DNA from: Lactobacillus intestinalis
Lineage (GTDB): Bacteria > Bacillota > Bacilli > Lactobacillales > Lactobacillaceae
DNA: 64,000 nt
NCBI RefSeq assembly: GCF_024397795.1
Contig: NZ_CP072985.1
Coordinates: 186,001 to 250,000 of the forward strand
Reading direction: 5' to 3'
Position 1 is the stretch's first letter, and each line of letters starts with the position of its first letter. Below are positions 43,379 through 52,398 of the stretch, in pieces. The notes beneath the pieces were generated by a model. The model made no database searches and was not told the DNA's origin. It worked only from the letters and a program-made list of their open reading frames with translations. Both the position numbers and the translations under genes were made by a program.

Positions 43379-43615
43379 TTAATCTTTTTTAATTACCCCT
43401 ACTTGCTTGATCTTTGATAAAACTTTATCTCCGTGAGGTGATTTGTTGTAAAGGGGTTCGGTTAAATCATTACCAGCTTCGTATCCATGGTGTTCACCAT
43501 TTTTCCAATGAGAGTTATTAGTGACATCATAGACTTTCCCATTGACTGCGATATAAGCAGGATTGCCATTTTTACCGTTGTACTTTTTTAATTCTTCAAG
43601 AGTAAATTCTTGCAT
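43379..43615 (-). CDS. Cytochrome b5-like heme-binding protein
   Basis: This 78-residue protein is a single cytochrome b5 domain: FTLEELKKYNGKNGNPAYIA, then VNGKVYDVTNNSHWKNGEHH and SPHGDKVLSKIKQVGVI. Candidate axial or heme-side residues are H36, H42/H43 and H61; the usual H-P-G-G is replaced by H-H-G. There is no signal peptide or membrane anchor. A free-standing b5 domain in a lactobacillus, which makes no heme, would have to use exogenous heme or bind another ligand. AAAGGAAATC precedes the ATG. It is monocistronic. Confidence 0.85.
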   Translation of the reverse strand: MQEFTLEELKKYNGKNGNPAYIAVNGKVYDVTNNSHWKNGEHHGYEAGNDLTEPLYNKSPHGDKVLSKIKQVGVIKKD

Positions 43616-43795
43616 AATGATTTCCTTTCTTTGTTAATAGCCTAATTTGATAGTAACACGCTTAGTTAATTTATTAAAAGATAAGCACTTATAAAAAATA
43701 TGCTATTTATAAGCGTTTATCTATTACATTATTAAAAAATAAAGTTACAATAATTATGTAATCATTTTCATCATTAACAATATAGGTGATAAATT

Positions 43796-45331
43796 ATGCG
43801 AAATAAATTATTTGGTCTTATTTATATGTCTTCCTATAAAATTCAGTTAAATATTGTGAATTTGAAGGATTTGACAATCATTGAAAAAATTGATTCTCCC
43901 TCTTTTGCACAGGCGGATTCTAAAAGTGAAGTTTTTGAAAATGACATGGAAAAAATCTGCATAGCAATTGATGGTTTCAAGCAAAAACTTAAAGAGTACA
44001 GAATTGAAGATTTTAAGTTTTACGCTAATCAACAATTAATTGATGACTTATCGGCGAGTTATATTGCCGATCAAATTAAAGTTCGAACTGGACTACAAGT
44101 TGAATGGTTAAGCGGGAGTCAAATTGTCTACGCTAAAGTATTAAGTGGAATTAAAAGTTTTTCTAAAGTTCAACGTGGGAAAACTGAGACAATTCCTATT
44201 TATTTATTAAGTTTAGGATCAGCAATGATCAATCTGTCTTATTTTGAAAATCATAAATTTGCTTCAACTTGGAGTTTACCTTTAGGACCACGTGAGATTC
44301 AAGAAATTAATGAAATTACTACTACCACTCCAAATAATCCGATCGATGTGATCAAAGATTACATTGGAGCAAAGATTGGTCATTTAACTCGGCAAATTAA
44401 ACCTAGTGCTAACGCAGCGATTATGATTCAACATGCAGATAGTTTAAGTAATAAGTATCTTCATGAAAATGACACAGTCACTAGAATAACTTCGAAAGAA
44501 TTCGATCAATTTTATAAAAACACAGTTAATATGCCGGCATCATATATGATGCAAGAATATCAACTAGAGCCGGCAGTTGCAGAACATACTTTGCCGAATT
44601 TAATTGCAATTCGCAAGTTTATTAAGTTGCTCAAGCCTGATGAAATTTATATTACAGATATGTCTGTAATTACTGGGTTATTGATGCAAGAAGCAAAAAA
44701 GCACACCAATAAAGAAATTTATAGTGATGATATTATTACAACTTTTGCTAAAAATATGGCTAATCGCTATCTAGTAGATGAAAATCATGCAAAAGAAGTT
44801 GAAAGATTTGCTCTTCATATTTTTGATCGTTTACGTCATGTTCATATGTTAAATGAAAAGGATCGGAAGTTGCTTACCTTAGCAGCGATTGTTGATGATG
44901 TGGGAAATTTTATCAATCAATCTAGTCGCTATGAGGAATCTGCAGAAATTCTTAATGCGAATAAGTTGATAGGCTTGTCAGAGAAAGAAAATGAGATTGT
45001 GAAGGAGATATGTCGCTATCAAACAATTGATGAGGGACCTGGAAAACCTGATATTGGTGGCCATCATTATCGTAATTTGGATTCTCACATTCAATTACAA
45101 GTCGCAAAACTGTCAGCTATTTTAAGAATTGCAATAGCGCTTGATGCATCTCATAAGCAAAAAATCAAGCAAATAGTAGTTTCACTAAAAGAAGATAATC
45201 AATTAATTATTCACGCCAAGACTAATGCGGATATTACTCTTGAGCGGTGGTCATTTAATAAACGTGCAAAATTATTTGAAGAAGTTTTTGGTATTAAAGT
45301 TAGTCTAAAACAAGAAGGAATGAACAGATAA
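43796..45331 (+). CDS. ppx: Exopolyphosphatase (Ppx/GppA family, long form)
   Basis: The 511-residue protein has an N-terminal ASKHA-type phosphatase core (about 1-300: FGLIYMSSYKIQLNIVN, LSLGSAMINLSYFE, WSLPLGPREI) and a C-terminal HD-like domain (LLTLAAIVDDVGNFINQSSR near 360-380). Ppx releases phosphate from polyphosphate ends; GppA acts on pppGpp. The core glycine motif is weaker than in classical Ppx (GSAM for G-G-x-S), so activity may be modified. AGGTGATAA precedes the ATG. The ppk start overlaps its stop by one base, which fixes its role to polyphosphate. Confidence 0.87.
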   Translation: MRNKLFGLIYMSSYKIQLNIVNLKDLTIIEKIDSPSFAQADSKSEVFENDMEKICIAIDGFKQKLKEYRIEDFKFYANQQLIDDLSASYIADQIKVRTGLQVEWLSGSQIVYAKVLSGIKSFSKVQRGKTETIPIYLLSLGSAMINLSYFENHKFASTWSLPLGPREIQEINEITTTTPNNPIDVIKDYIGAKIGHLTRQIKPSANAAIMIQHADSLSNKYLHENDTVTRITSKEFDQFYKNTVNMPASYMMQEYQLEPAVAEHTLPNLIAIRKFIKLLKPDEIYITDMSVITGLLMQEAKKHTNKEIYSDDIITTFAKNMANRYLVDENHAKEVERFALHIFDRLRHVHMLNEKDRKLLTLAAIVDDVGNFINQSSRYEESAEILNANKLIGLSEKENEIVKEICRYQTIDEGPGKPDIGGHHYRNLDSHIQLQVAKLSAILRIAIALDASHKQKIKQIVVSLKEDNQLIIHAKTNADITLERWSFNKRAKLFEEVFGIKVSLKQEGMNR

Positions 45332-47526
45332 TGAGTGATAAGCTTTTAAAGCTTGAAAAGCAAGAAACAAAAAAGTATAGAAAGCCTGAATATTACATTA
45401 ACCGTGAACTTAGTTGGATGGACTTCAATGATCGTGTATTAGAAGAAGCCCGTAATAAGGATAATCCGCTTTTAGATAGAGTTAACTTTTTGGGAATTAC
45501 TCAAAGTAATGTCGATGAGTTCTTCATGGTTAGAGTTGCTTCATTACATAAATTAGTTGCTGCAGGAATCACTTCAACCGATGCTTCTGGAATGACACCA
45601 CAAAAGCAATTGGATGAGATCAATAAGAAAGAACACAAGGAAGTTGAGAAGAGATATTCAACTTACTCACGCTCACTTTTGCCATTATTAGAAAGTAATA
45701 ATATTTACATCAAAAATGTAGAAGATTTAAATGAACATCAATACGAATTCATTAGACGTTACTTTTATGATGAACTCTATCCTGTACTTACCCCAATGGC
45801 TGACGATACTAACCGTCCATTTCCATTCATTGCAAATGATTCCTTAAATATTGCCGTTCGCTTGAAAGATACTGAAAATGGCAATCATGATTATGCCACA
45901 GTGCGAGTACCTAACATTTTTAAACGTTTAGTTAAATTGCCTGATGCCGAAAATAGCTTCGTTTTGCTAGAAAACATTATCAAAGAATTTATTTGGCAAC
46001 TTTTTGATGGCTACGAAGTTAAAGAAGCTGCTACTTTTAGAGCTACTAGAGATATGGACTTAGATGTAGCAGAACGAGATACTTCAGACTTTTTGAGAAG
46101 TGTTCAGACTCAATTGAAAGATCGTGAACATGGTAAGGTGGTCCGTCTTGAAATTGATAAAAACATGGGGGATAAACTTCGGCGGCGTCTCTTTAAAAAA
46201 TTGAAAGTCAGTGAGAATGAGGTCTATGAAATTAATGGACCGATCGATTTGACTTTCTTAAAGAAAATGTTAGGAGCCGTTCAAGGACATGATGATTTAC
46301 GCTACAAGCCATTTAAAGGATATGTAGATCCTGATTTGGAATTATCCAGTGATATCTTTGCCAATATTAGGAAACGTGATTATTTAGTTCAACACCCTTA
46401 TGATTCTTTCGATACAGTTCTTAACTTTATCAAAAAAGCTGCTCATGATGATAAGGTTTTAGCTATTAAAATGACGCTTTATCGTGTATCAGGGAATTCT
46501 CCAATTATTAAGTATTTAGGCCAAGCAGCCCAAGCTGGAAAACAAGTAACTGTTTTGGTAGAAGTAAAGGCCCGTTTTGATGAACAAAATAATGTCCACT
46601 GGGCTAGAACTTTAGAGCAAATGGGATGTCACGTAATTTATGGTTTAAAGGGATTAAAGACCCATACTAAGATTACTTGTGTAATTAGACGAGACGAAGA
46701 TGGAATTCGTCGTTATTTGCACCTAGGTACGGGAAATTATAATGATGTGACTGCTCATTTCTATACCGATATGGGGCTCTTTACTTGTCGCCGTGATCTA
46801 GGAGTAGACGCTACTAATTTGTTTAATATGTTGTCAGGTTATTCAAAACCACCATATTTCAGACAATTAAGAATTTCTCCAGAGCATATTCGTGAATTTA
46901 TCAACGAAAAGGTAGATAATGAAATTGCAATTGCCAAGGCTGGACGTCATGCTGAAATTCATATGAAGATGAATTCTTTATCCGATCCAGAAATTATTGC
47001 TAAGCTTTATCAAGCTTCTCATGCTGGTGTAAAAATTCACTTAATAGTCCGTGGTATTTGTTGTTTGAGAACCGATATTCCGGGAATCAGCGATAATATC
47101 GAAGTTCACTCAATTGTGGGACGTTTACTTGAACATAGTCGAATCTATTATTTCTATAATGATGGAAATGATGAGATTTATCTTTCAAGTGCAGATATGA
47201 TGAAACGAAACTTGAACAGAAGAGTTGAAACACTATTTCCAGTTTTACAACCGGACTTAAAACAGCGTGCCATTGATATTTACAACAAGATGTGGGAGGA
47301 CAATGTAAAGGGCAGAATTTTGCATAATGATACTTACACAATGATTGATAGACGAGGAAAAGAAGCCGTCAACTGTCAGGAATTTTTTATTGAGCAAGCT
47401 CAAGAAAAGAATGAAGAATTAAAGCAAAGACGCAAGGCTAACGCAAGAAAAATTGAAACTTTTGAAGTTATCAGAAGACAGGATAATGATTTGAAACTCG
47501 ATGAAAAGAAGGATAATAATGGATAA
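45331..47526 (+). CDS. ppk: Polyphosphate kinase PPK1
   Basis: The 731-residue enzyme makes polyphosphate from ATP. It has the four PPK1 domains: N domain (YINRELSWMDFNDRVLEEA), head (VRVPNIFKRLVKLPD), and two C-terminal PLD-like domains with H445 in LKTHTKITCVI and H602 in LLEHSRIYYFYN. The spacing of 157 residues is the same as between H435 and H592 of E. coli PPK; the first is the phosphorylated histidine in the E. coli enzyme. ARFDEQNNVHWARTLE and LRTDIPGISDNI are further family blocks. It is coupled at both ends to its neighbours. Confidence 0.97.
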   Translation: MSDKLLKLEKQETKKYRKPEYYINRELSWMDFNDRVLEEARNKDNPLLDRVNFLGITQSNVDEFFMVRVASLHKLVAAGITSTDASGMTPQKQLDEINKKEHKEVEKRYSTYSRSLLPLLESNNIYIKNVEDLNEHQYEFIRRYFYDELYPVLTPMADDTNRPFPFIANDSLNIAVRLKDTENGNHDYATVRVPNIFKRLVKLPDAENSFVLLENIIKEFIWQLFDGYEVKEAATFRATRDMDLDVAERDTSDFLRSVQTQLKDREHGKVVRLEIDKNMGDKLRRRLFKKLKVSENEVYEINGPIDLTFLKKMLGAVQGHDDLRYKPFKGYVDPDLELSSDIFANIRKRDYLVQHPYDSFDTVLNFIKKAAHDDKVLAIKMTLYRVSGNSPIIKYLGQAAQAGKQVTVLVEVKARFDEQNNVHWARTLEQMGCHVIYGLKGLKTHTKITCVIRRDEDGIRRYLHLGTGNYNDVTAHFYTDMGLFTCRRDLGVDATNLFNMLSGYSKPPYFRQLRISPEHIREFINEKVDNEIAIAKAGRHAEIHMKMNSLSDPEIIAKLYQASHAGVKIHLIVRGICCLRTDIPGISDNIEVHSIVGRLLEHSRIYYFYNDGNDEIYLSSADMMKRNLNRRVETLFPVLQPDLKQRAIDIYNKMWEDNVKGRILHNDTYTMIDRRGKEAVNCQEFFIEQAQEKNEELKQRRKANARKIETFEVIRRQDNDLKLDEKKDNNG

Positions 47527-48895
47527 GAGTTTTATTTTAAAAAAGTTCAAAATTGATAAGCTTTGTATAAAGATTGATAAAAACCAGTTAATCAAAAAAG
47601 GGGAAAAACGTGCTCAACAAATCCCTATTGATAAGATTACGGAATATCATCCTGTAAAACGTAACGCGGTAAAAATGATTTGCGCTCAAGAATCTCACAT
47701 GATCCCTCAGCTTCTTCCTCTTAGACATAAGAGAATGATGCAAAACTATTTTTCATTTTTGCGCGGAACTGTTGAAGTGATGGTCTATGATTTTCTTCAT
47801 ACGGGAAAGCAAACTAATATTCCAGTAATGATTTGTGGGGATGCTCACCTTAATAATTTTGGCTTTTTTGCTTCACCTGAAAGAGATCTTTTATTTGGCT
47901 TAAATGACTTTGATGAAGCTCGAGTTGGTAATTGGGAATTTGATTTAAAGCGCTTGATGGTAAGTGCCGATCTAGCTGGTGAAATTAATGGCTATAGTAA
48001 GCATGATGTACATAAAATCTTGAAAAAGACAGCTAAGTCTTATAAAAAAGGGATTAAGCATGCCAACAGCTTACAAGTGCTTAAGCGTTATTACCGTTCC
48101 TACAATATTAAAGAACTACTTGAATTTGCTAAAAGTGACAAGCAAATGAGAAAGATTTTGAAGAAAATCGCTAAAAAGGCTCCTCATCACAATTCTAATC
48201 AGGTAGTAAAAAAGCACACCGAAATGGTGAACGGGGAATTAAGATTTAAAGTTGATCCACCTAGGGCTAAAAAGTTGAATTCTCAAGAGTATAAGAAGAT
48301 TCTTGACGCATTTAATCAATATCGTAAAAATGTTTCACCAGCCATTCGAGTGCTTTTGAGCAACTTTAAAGTAATTGATATTATTCGCTACAGTGTTGGC
48401 GTGGGCAGCTTTGGTACCCGTTGTTACTTAGTTCTTTTGAAAGGAAAAGATGGCAGTAACTTGGTTTTGCAAATTAAAGAAGCCGTTCCATGTAAATATG
48501 AGCTCCTTAGCATGACTGTTGATGAAGCTAAAGCTCAAGAAGCAGCCGAAGGTAAGCGTGTCATTACTGGTCAAGAAATTTTACAAACTTTCTTTGATCC
48601 ATTCTTAGGTTACACTAAAACTAGCGATCGTTGCTTCTATGTTCGTCAATTTAGAGATATGAAAGATTCAATTGATTTAACTAAGCTTGATAAAAAGAGC
48701 TTTGGTGCTTATACTCGGCTATGTGCCGTTGTTTTGGCAGCAGCCCATTATCAAAGTCCAACTGCCCCAATGATTTATGGCTATATCAAGAAGAGTAAGA
48801 AATTCTCTAAGAAAATGACCAACTGGGCAGAGGCCTATAGTGAGCAAGTACGTCAAGACTATAAAGCATTTAAAAAATATTTACACCATGCCTGA
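47519..48895 (+). CDS. DUF2252-family protein, copy 1
   Basis: ATG 47519 lies inside the ppk end, with AGAAGGA upstream. The 458-residue cytosolic protein has the DUF2252 blocks MICGDAHLNNFGFFASPERD, FGLNDFDEARVGNWEFDLKR and LASV-type helices, then YSVGVGSFGTRCYLVLLKGK and FYVRQFRDMKDS. The H-x-N...D-F-D arrangement (GDAHLNN, NDFDE) resembles the catalytic HGDxxxxN and D-F-D of APH-like kinases, so it is probably a kinase-fold enzyme. No activity is established. Its place directly after ppk suggests polyphosphate use or control. Confidence 0.85.
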   Translation: MDKSFILKKFKIDKLCIKIDKNQLIKKGEKRAQQIPIDKITEYHPVKRNAVKMICAQESHMIPQLLPLRHKRMMQNYFSFLRGTVEVMVYDFLHTGKQTNIPVMICGDAHLNNFGFFASPERDLLFGLNDFDEARVGNWEFDLKRLMVSADLAGEINGYSKHDVHKILKKTAKSYKKGIKHANSLQVLKRYYRSYNIKELLEFAKSDKQMRKILKKIAKKAPHHNSNQVVKKHTEMVNGELRFKVDPPRAKKLNSQEYKKILDAFNQYRKNVSPAIRVLLSNFKVIDIIRYSVGVGSFGTRCYLVLLKGKDGSNLVLQIKEAVPCKYELLSMTVDEAKAQEAAEGKRVITGQEILQTFFDPFLGYTKTSDRCFYVRQFRDMKDSIDLTKLDKKSFGAYTRLCAVVLAAAHYQSPTAPMIYGYIKKSKKFSKKMTNWAEAYSEQVRQDYKAFKKYLHHA

Positions 48896-48940
48896 TAAGA
48901 AGAGCAGACATAGTCAAGCTCAATCAAAAGAGGGAAAGTA

Positions 48941-50320
48941 ATGACTAAGAGTTTTGTACTCAAAAAATTTAAAGTAGATAAGCTCCGCTTAAATGCTGAT
49001 AAAAATCAATTGATCGAAGATGGGAAGAAATGTGCCAAAGAAACACCGATAGATGAAATTACGCAATATCATCCGGTGAAACGAGATGCCGTTGAGATGA
49101 TTAAGACACAAGAAGCTACCTTGATCCCTGAATTATTATCTTTGCGTCATCAAAGAATGATGGAGAATGCTTTTACATTTTTACGTGGAACAGCTGGGAT
49201 AATGGAATACGATATTTTACATGGAAGTAAAGAGTCCCATATTCCAGTGATGATTTGTGGGGATGCTCACCTTAATAATTTTGGCTTTTTCGCGTCGCCG
49301 GAACGCCAACTCTTATTTGGCTTAAATGATTTTGATGAAACTCGAGTTGGTTCTTGGGAAAATGATCTCAAACGACTAATGGTCAGTGCAAAGTTAATTA
49401 GTGAGATTAATGGCTATGACGCAGAGGATACGCGCAAGATTCTGGAAAAAACGGCCAAATCTTATGAAGATGGCATTGAATATGCTAATAATTTAAATTT
49501 GCTTGATCGACATTATCTTTCTTACAACATCAAAGATCTCTTGGAGATTGCTAAAGATGATGAGCAAATGGTTAAAGTATTGAATAAAATTGCTAAAAAG
49601 GCTCCCCATCAAAACTCTGATAAAGTGGTCAAGAAATTTACGGAAGAAAAGGATGGAAAAGTCCAATTTAAAGAGAATCCTCCGCGTGCTCGGCGAATGT
49701 CGCAAAAATCCTATGATAAGATTCTTGAGGCATTTGAACAATATCTTAAAAATCTCTCACCTGATATGCAGGTCTTTTTGAGTAATTTTAAGGTAACCGA
49801 TATTATCCGCTATAGTGTTGGTGTAGGAAGTTTTGGCACACGTTGCTACTTAGTTTTATTAAAGGGTAAAGATGATACTAATTTAGTCTTACAAATTAAA
49901 GAAGCCCTCCCATCAAAGTATGATTTGTTAAAACTAACTGTTGAAGAAGCTGAAAAACAAAGCTTTGAGGAAGGTAAGCGTGTAATTACTGGGCAAAAGA
50001 TTTTACAAACTTTCTTTGATCCGTTTTTAGGATATACTAAAACCAAAGAGCGAAATTATTATGTGCGCCAGTTTAGAGATATGAAAGACTCAATTGATTC
50101 AACTAAATTGGATAAAGAAAGCTTTGCTGCATATGCTAGATTGTGTAGTTTCATTTTGGCAGTGGCTCATTATCAAAGTCCAACTGCTCCCATGATCTAT
50201 GGGTATCTTAAAGAAAGTAAAAAGTTTTCTAAGAAAATGGCTGACTGGGCTGAAACTTATAGTAAGCAAGTGCATGAAGATTATGATGCTTTTGCCAAGT
50301 ATTTACGCGGTGAAGAGTAA
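48941..50320 (+). CDS. DUF2252-family protein, copy 2
   Basis: The 459-residue protein is colinear with the previous gene product: VMICGDAHLNNFGFFASPER, FGLNDFDETRVGSWENDLKR, YSVGVGSFGTRCYLVLLKGK and YYVRQFRDMKDSIDSTKLDK are almost unchanged. It therefore keeps the same kinase-like GDAHLNN and NDFDE residues. The copies arose by tandem duplication; the N-terminal and 200-260 regions differ most. GAGGGAAAG precedes the ATG. A terminator follows at 50326, ending the ppx-ppk-DUF2252-DUF2252 transcript. Confidence 0.85.
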   Translation: MTKSFVLKKFKVDKLRLNADKNQLIEDGKKCAKETPIDEITQYHPVKRDAVEMIKTQEATLIPELLSLRHQRMMENAFTFLRGTAGIMEYDILHGSKESHIPVMICGDAHLNNFGFFASPERQLLFGLNDFDETRVGSWENDLKRLMVSAKLISEINGYDAEDTRKILEKTAKSYEDGIEYANNLNLLDRHYLSYNIKDLLEIAKDDEQMVKVLNKIAKKAPHQNSDKVVKKFTEEKDGKVQFKENPPRARRMSQKSYDKILEAFEQYLKNLSPDMQVFLSNFKVTDIIRYSVGVGSFGTRCYLVLLKGKDDTNLVLQIKEALPSKYDLLKLTVEEAEKQSFEEGKRVITGQKILQTFFDPFLGYTKTKERNYYVRQFRDMKDSIDSTKLDKESFAAYARLCSFILAVAHYQSPTAPMIYGYLKESKKFSKKMADWAETYSKQVHEDYDAFAKYLRGEE

Positions 50321-50325
50321 AAAAG

Positions 50326-50357
50326 AAACGAGTTTGAATTTCGGACTCGTTTTTTTG
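50326..50357 (+). terminator. Intrinsic terminator inside polyphosphate locus
   Basis: AAACGAGT (50326-50333) pairs with ACTCGTTT (50345-50352), followed by more T residues. It separates the DUF2252 genes from the second Ppx/GppA gene. Confidence 0.82.
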
Positions 50358-50401
50358 TTGATTTTGTGGCAATATGGGTAGAAAGGAAGGTTGGGATTAA
50401 A

Positions 50402-51334
50402 ATGTTGAATTTAGTTGTAATTGATCTTGGGTCAAATTCTGTCAGAATGAAAATTTCTGAAATAGATAATTATGGTAGTTTCAATGTGATTGGCTATCAA
50501 AAAGAGTATGTACGTTTATCTGAAAATATGGGAAAAGAAAAGACGCTTAAAAAAGAACCTGTTGAACGTACAATAAAGGCCTTAAAAAAGTTTAAGAGTC
50601 GATACAGCAAGTTAGAGAATACTAAAATTCGTGCCGTAGCTACAGCTGCAGTTAGACAAGCCGCTAATCAAAAAGAATTTTTGGATTTGGTTGAAAAGGA
50701 AGTTGGCTTAAAATTAGAAGTAATTGCTGGAACCACTGAAGCTTATTTGGACTATTTAGGAGTAGTTAATACTCTTCCAGTAAAAAACGGTTTAATTATG
50801 GATACTGGTGGTGCTTCTACCGAGCTGGTTTGGGTTAATAATGGAAAGTGTTGTGAAAGGGTTAGCTTGCCAATTGGAGCAGTCCTTTTATCGCAAAATT
50901 TTAATTTAACGGACGAAATTAAAGCGAGCGATTTGTATCAGGCGATGAATTTAGCAGGCAGAACGATTTCATCTACCAATTGGCTCAGTAAAGTTCATAA
51001 TTTACCATTGATTGTTTTGGGTGGGAGCAATCGGACAATTGCTAAGATTCATCGTCGAGAAATGACGACAAATGTGGATGATCTGCCGGATATTCATGGG
51101 ATGCACTTATCAACGCAATACATTTTTGATTTGATTACTAAGTTGATTTCTTTAGATAAAGAAGGTCGTACTCAAATTCCCGGTCTTTCCAAGAGTCGGG
51201 CAGATGTTATTGTTGGAGGATTAATTCCATTAAGCATAGTTTTACGTAATTTACAAATTGGTGAAGTGATTTTCTCAAATCATGGCCTACGTGATGGTTT
51301 ACTGTATGAATTTTTAGCAAAAAGAACAATTTAG
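50402..51334 (+). CDS. Ppx/GppA-family phosphatase (short form)
   Basis: ATG 50402 is chosen with AGGAAGG upstream; the in-frame extension to 50366 overlaps the terminator region. The 310-residue protein shows the full ASKHA pattern: VVIDLGSNSVRMKISEI (phosphate 1), IRAVATAAVRQAANQKEFLD, LIMDTGGASTELVWVNNG (phosphate 2, with intact G-G-A-S) and ISLDKEGRTQIPGLSKSRAD. It lacks the HD domain of the 43796 protein. It should hydrolyse polyphosphate or pppGpp. The better conserved motif suggests it is the main phosphatase of the locus. Confidence 0.9.
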   Translation: MLNLVVIDLGSNSVRMKISEIDNYGSFNVIGYQKEYVRLSENMGKEKTLKKEPVERTIKALKKFKSRYSKLENTKIRAVATAAVRQAANQKEFLDLVEKEVGLKLEVIAGTTEAYLDYLGVVNTLPVKNGLIMDTGGASTELVWVNNGKCCERVSLPIGAVLLSQNFNLTDEIKASDLYQAMNLAGRTISSTNWLSKVHNLPLIVLGGSNRTIAKIHRREMTTNVDDLPDIHGMHLSTQYIFDLITKLISLDKEGRTQIPGLSKSRADVIVGGLIPLSIVLRNLQIGEVIFSNHGLRDGLLYEFLAKRTI

Positions 51335-51340
51335 CAAAAA

Positions 51341-51375
51341 AACAGAGCTTTGAACTACCGAAGCTCTGTTTTTTT
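51341..51375 (+). terminator. Intrinsic terminator
   Basis: AACAGAGCTT (51341-51350) pairs perfectly with AAGCTCTGTT (51361-51370), followed by five T residues. Confidence 0.9.
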
Positions 51376-51384
51376 GTATTATAT

Positions 51385-51428
51385 TGTTACAAATATTACA
51401 TAATTGCGGTTTATGTTACTAATATTAC
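51385..51428 (+). repeat. Direct repeats upstream of apf, candidate regulator sites
   Basis: TGTTACAAATATTAC (51385-51399) and TGTTACTAATATTAC (51414-51428) differ at one base and are spaced 29 bp start to start. The first half, TGTTAC, fits the TGTWAH half-site of WalR/VicR, which controls wall hydrolases; the second half does not match fully. They lie about 160-200 bp before the apf start. Confidence 0.5.
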
Positions 51429-51586
51429 GTAATTTTACAAAATGCAACATTATTTTAATACTTAGGTGACCTCTCTGTTATGGTTCTGCAATTTTCTGCT
51501 TGTATTATAAATACTGAAAGTTGATTAAAGAACAAGTTAGAAAAAACATTATATATTTAGAACTTAGACTAAAAAGGAGAAAATCA

Positions 51587-52261
51587 TTGAAAGCTAAATC
51601 TATCTTAGTAAAATCTATCGCCGTAACTGCTCTTTCAGTTTCAGGCTTGGTTGCAATCAATAACATGAATTCACAAACTGCTCACGCTGCTGTTGTTCAA
51701 AACGACAGCTCAGTGTTTACAGCTCAAAGTGCAACTACTGTTTACAACAATTATGAAAATCCAGTTGCTACCGGACAAACTTTGCCAAGCAACTCAGACT
51801 GGAAGATTATTAAGACTGCTTATGATTCAAAAGGACAAAAGTGGTACGATTTAGGTAAAAACCAATGGGTTAAAGCTAACGAAGTTGTAAAGCATGTAAA
51901 ACATACTCAAGCTCAACCAACTCAAAATACTCAATCTACCCAAACTTCTTCAGCAGTAACTGCCTCACAAAAACAAACTTATTCTGCACCACAAACTACT
52001 CAAAAATCTTCAACCACTTACACTTCAAGTGCTAGTGGTTCTGAAGCTAGTGCTAAGGAATGGATTGCTAGTCAAGAATCCGGTGGTTCATATGGCTCAA
52101 GAAACGGTCAATACATTGGTAAGTATCAATTGTCGGCTTCATATTTAGGTGGTGACTACTCAGCTGCCAACCAAGAAAGAGCTGCTGATAATTATGTTAA
52201 GAGCCGTTACGGTTCATGGTCAGCTGCTAAGAGCTTTTGGCAATCAAACGGTTACTATTAA
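51587..52261 (+). CDS. apf: Aggregation-promoting factor (Apf-like) surface protein
   Basis: The start is TTG 51587 (MKAKSILVKSIAVTALSVSG), preceded by AAGGAG; the longer in-frame version from 51521 lacks a ribosome binding site. The 224-residue secreted protein has a signal peptide ending AHA, a mid-region with KWYDLGKNQWVKANEV, a Gln/Thr/Ser-rich linker and the C-terminal Apf domain (SAKEWIASQESGGSYGSRNG, YIGKYQLSASYL, ADNYVKSRYGSWSAAKSFWQ). The E in ASQESGG matches the catalytic Glu of transglycosylase-like folds. Apf proteins affect cell shape and adhesion in L. gasseri/johnsonii. Confidence 0.92.
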   Translation: MKAKSILVKSIAVTALSVSGLVAINNMNSQTAHAAVVQNDSSVFTAQSATTVYNNYENPVATGQTLPSNSDWKIIKTAYDSKGQKWYDLGKNQWVKANEVVKHVKHTQAQPTQNTQSTQTSSAVTASQKQTYSAPQTTQKSSTTYTSSASGSEASAKEWIASQESGGSYGSRNGQYIGKYQLSASYLGGDYSAANQERAADNYVKSRYGSWSAAKSFWQSNGYY

Positions 52262-52288
52262 AAAGTATTAATTCTAATAATCTAAGAT

Positions 52289-52320
52289 AAACACTCATCA
52301 AATGATGGGTGTTTATTTTT
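52289..52320 (+). terminator. Intrinsic terminator of apf
   Basis: AAACACTCATC (52289-52299) pairs with GATGGGTGTTT (52304-52314) with one wobble, then ATTTTT. Confidence 0.85.
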
Positions 52321-52398
52321 ATCAGAGTTGAACTTACTTACTTTAAGTAATATACTATTAATGCTATAAAAATAATGTTTAAGTAAGAAGTGAAAAGA

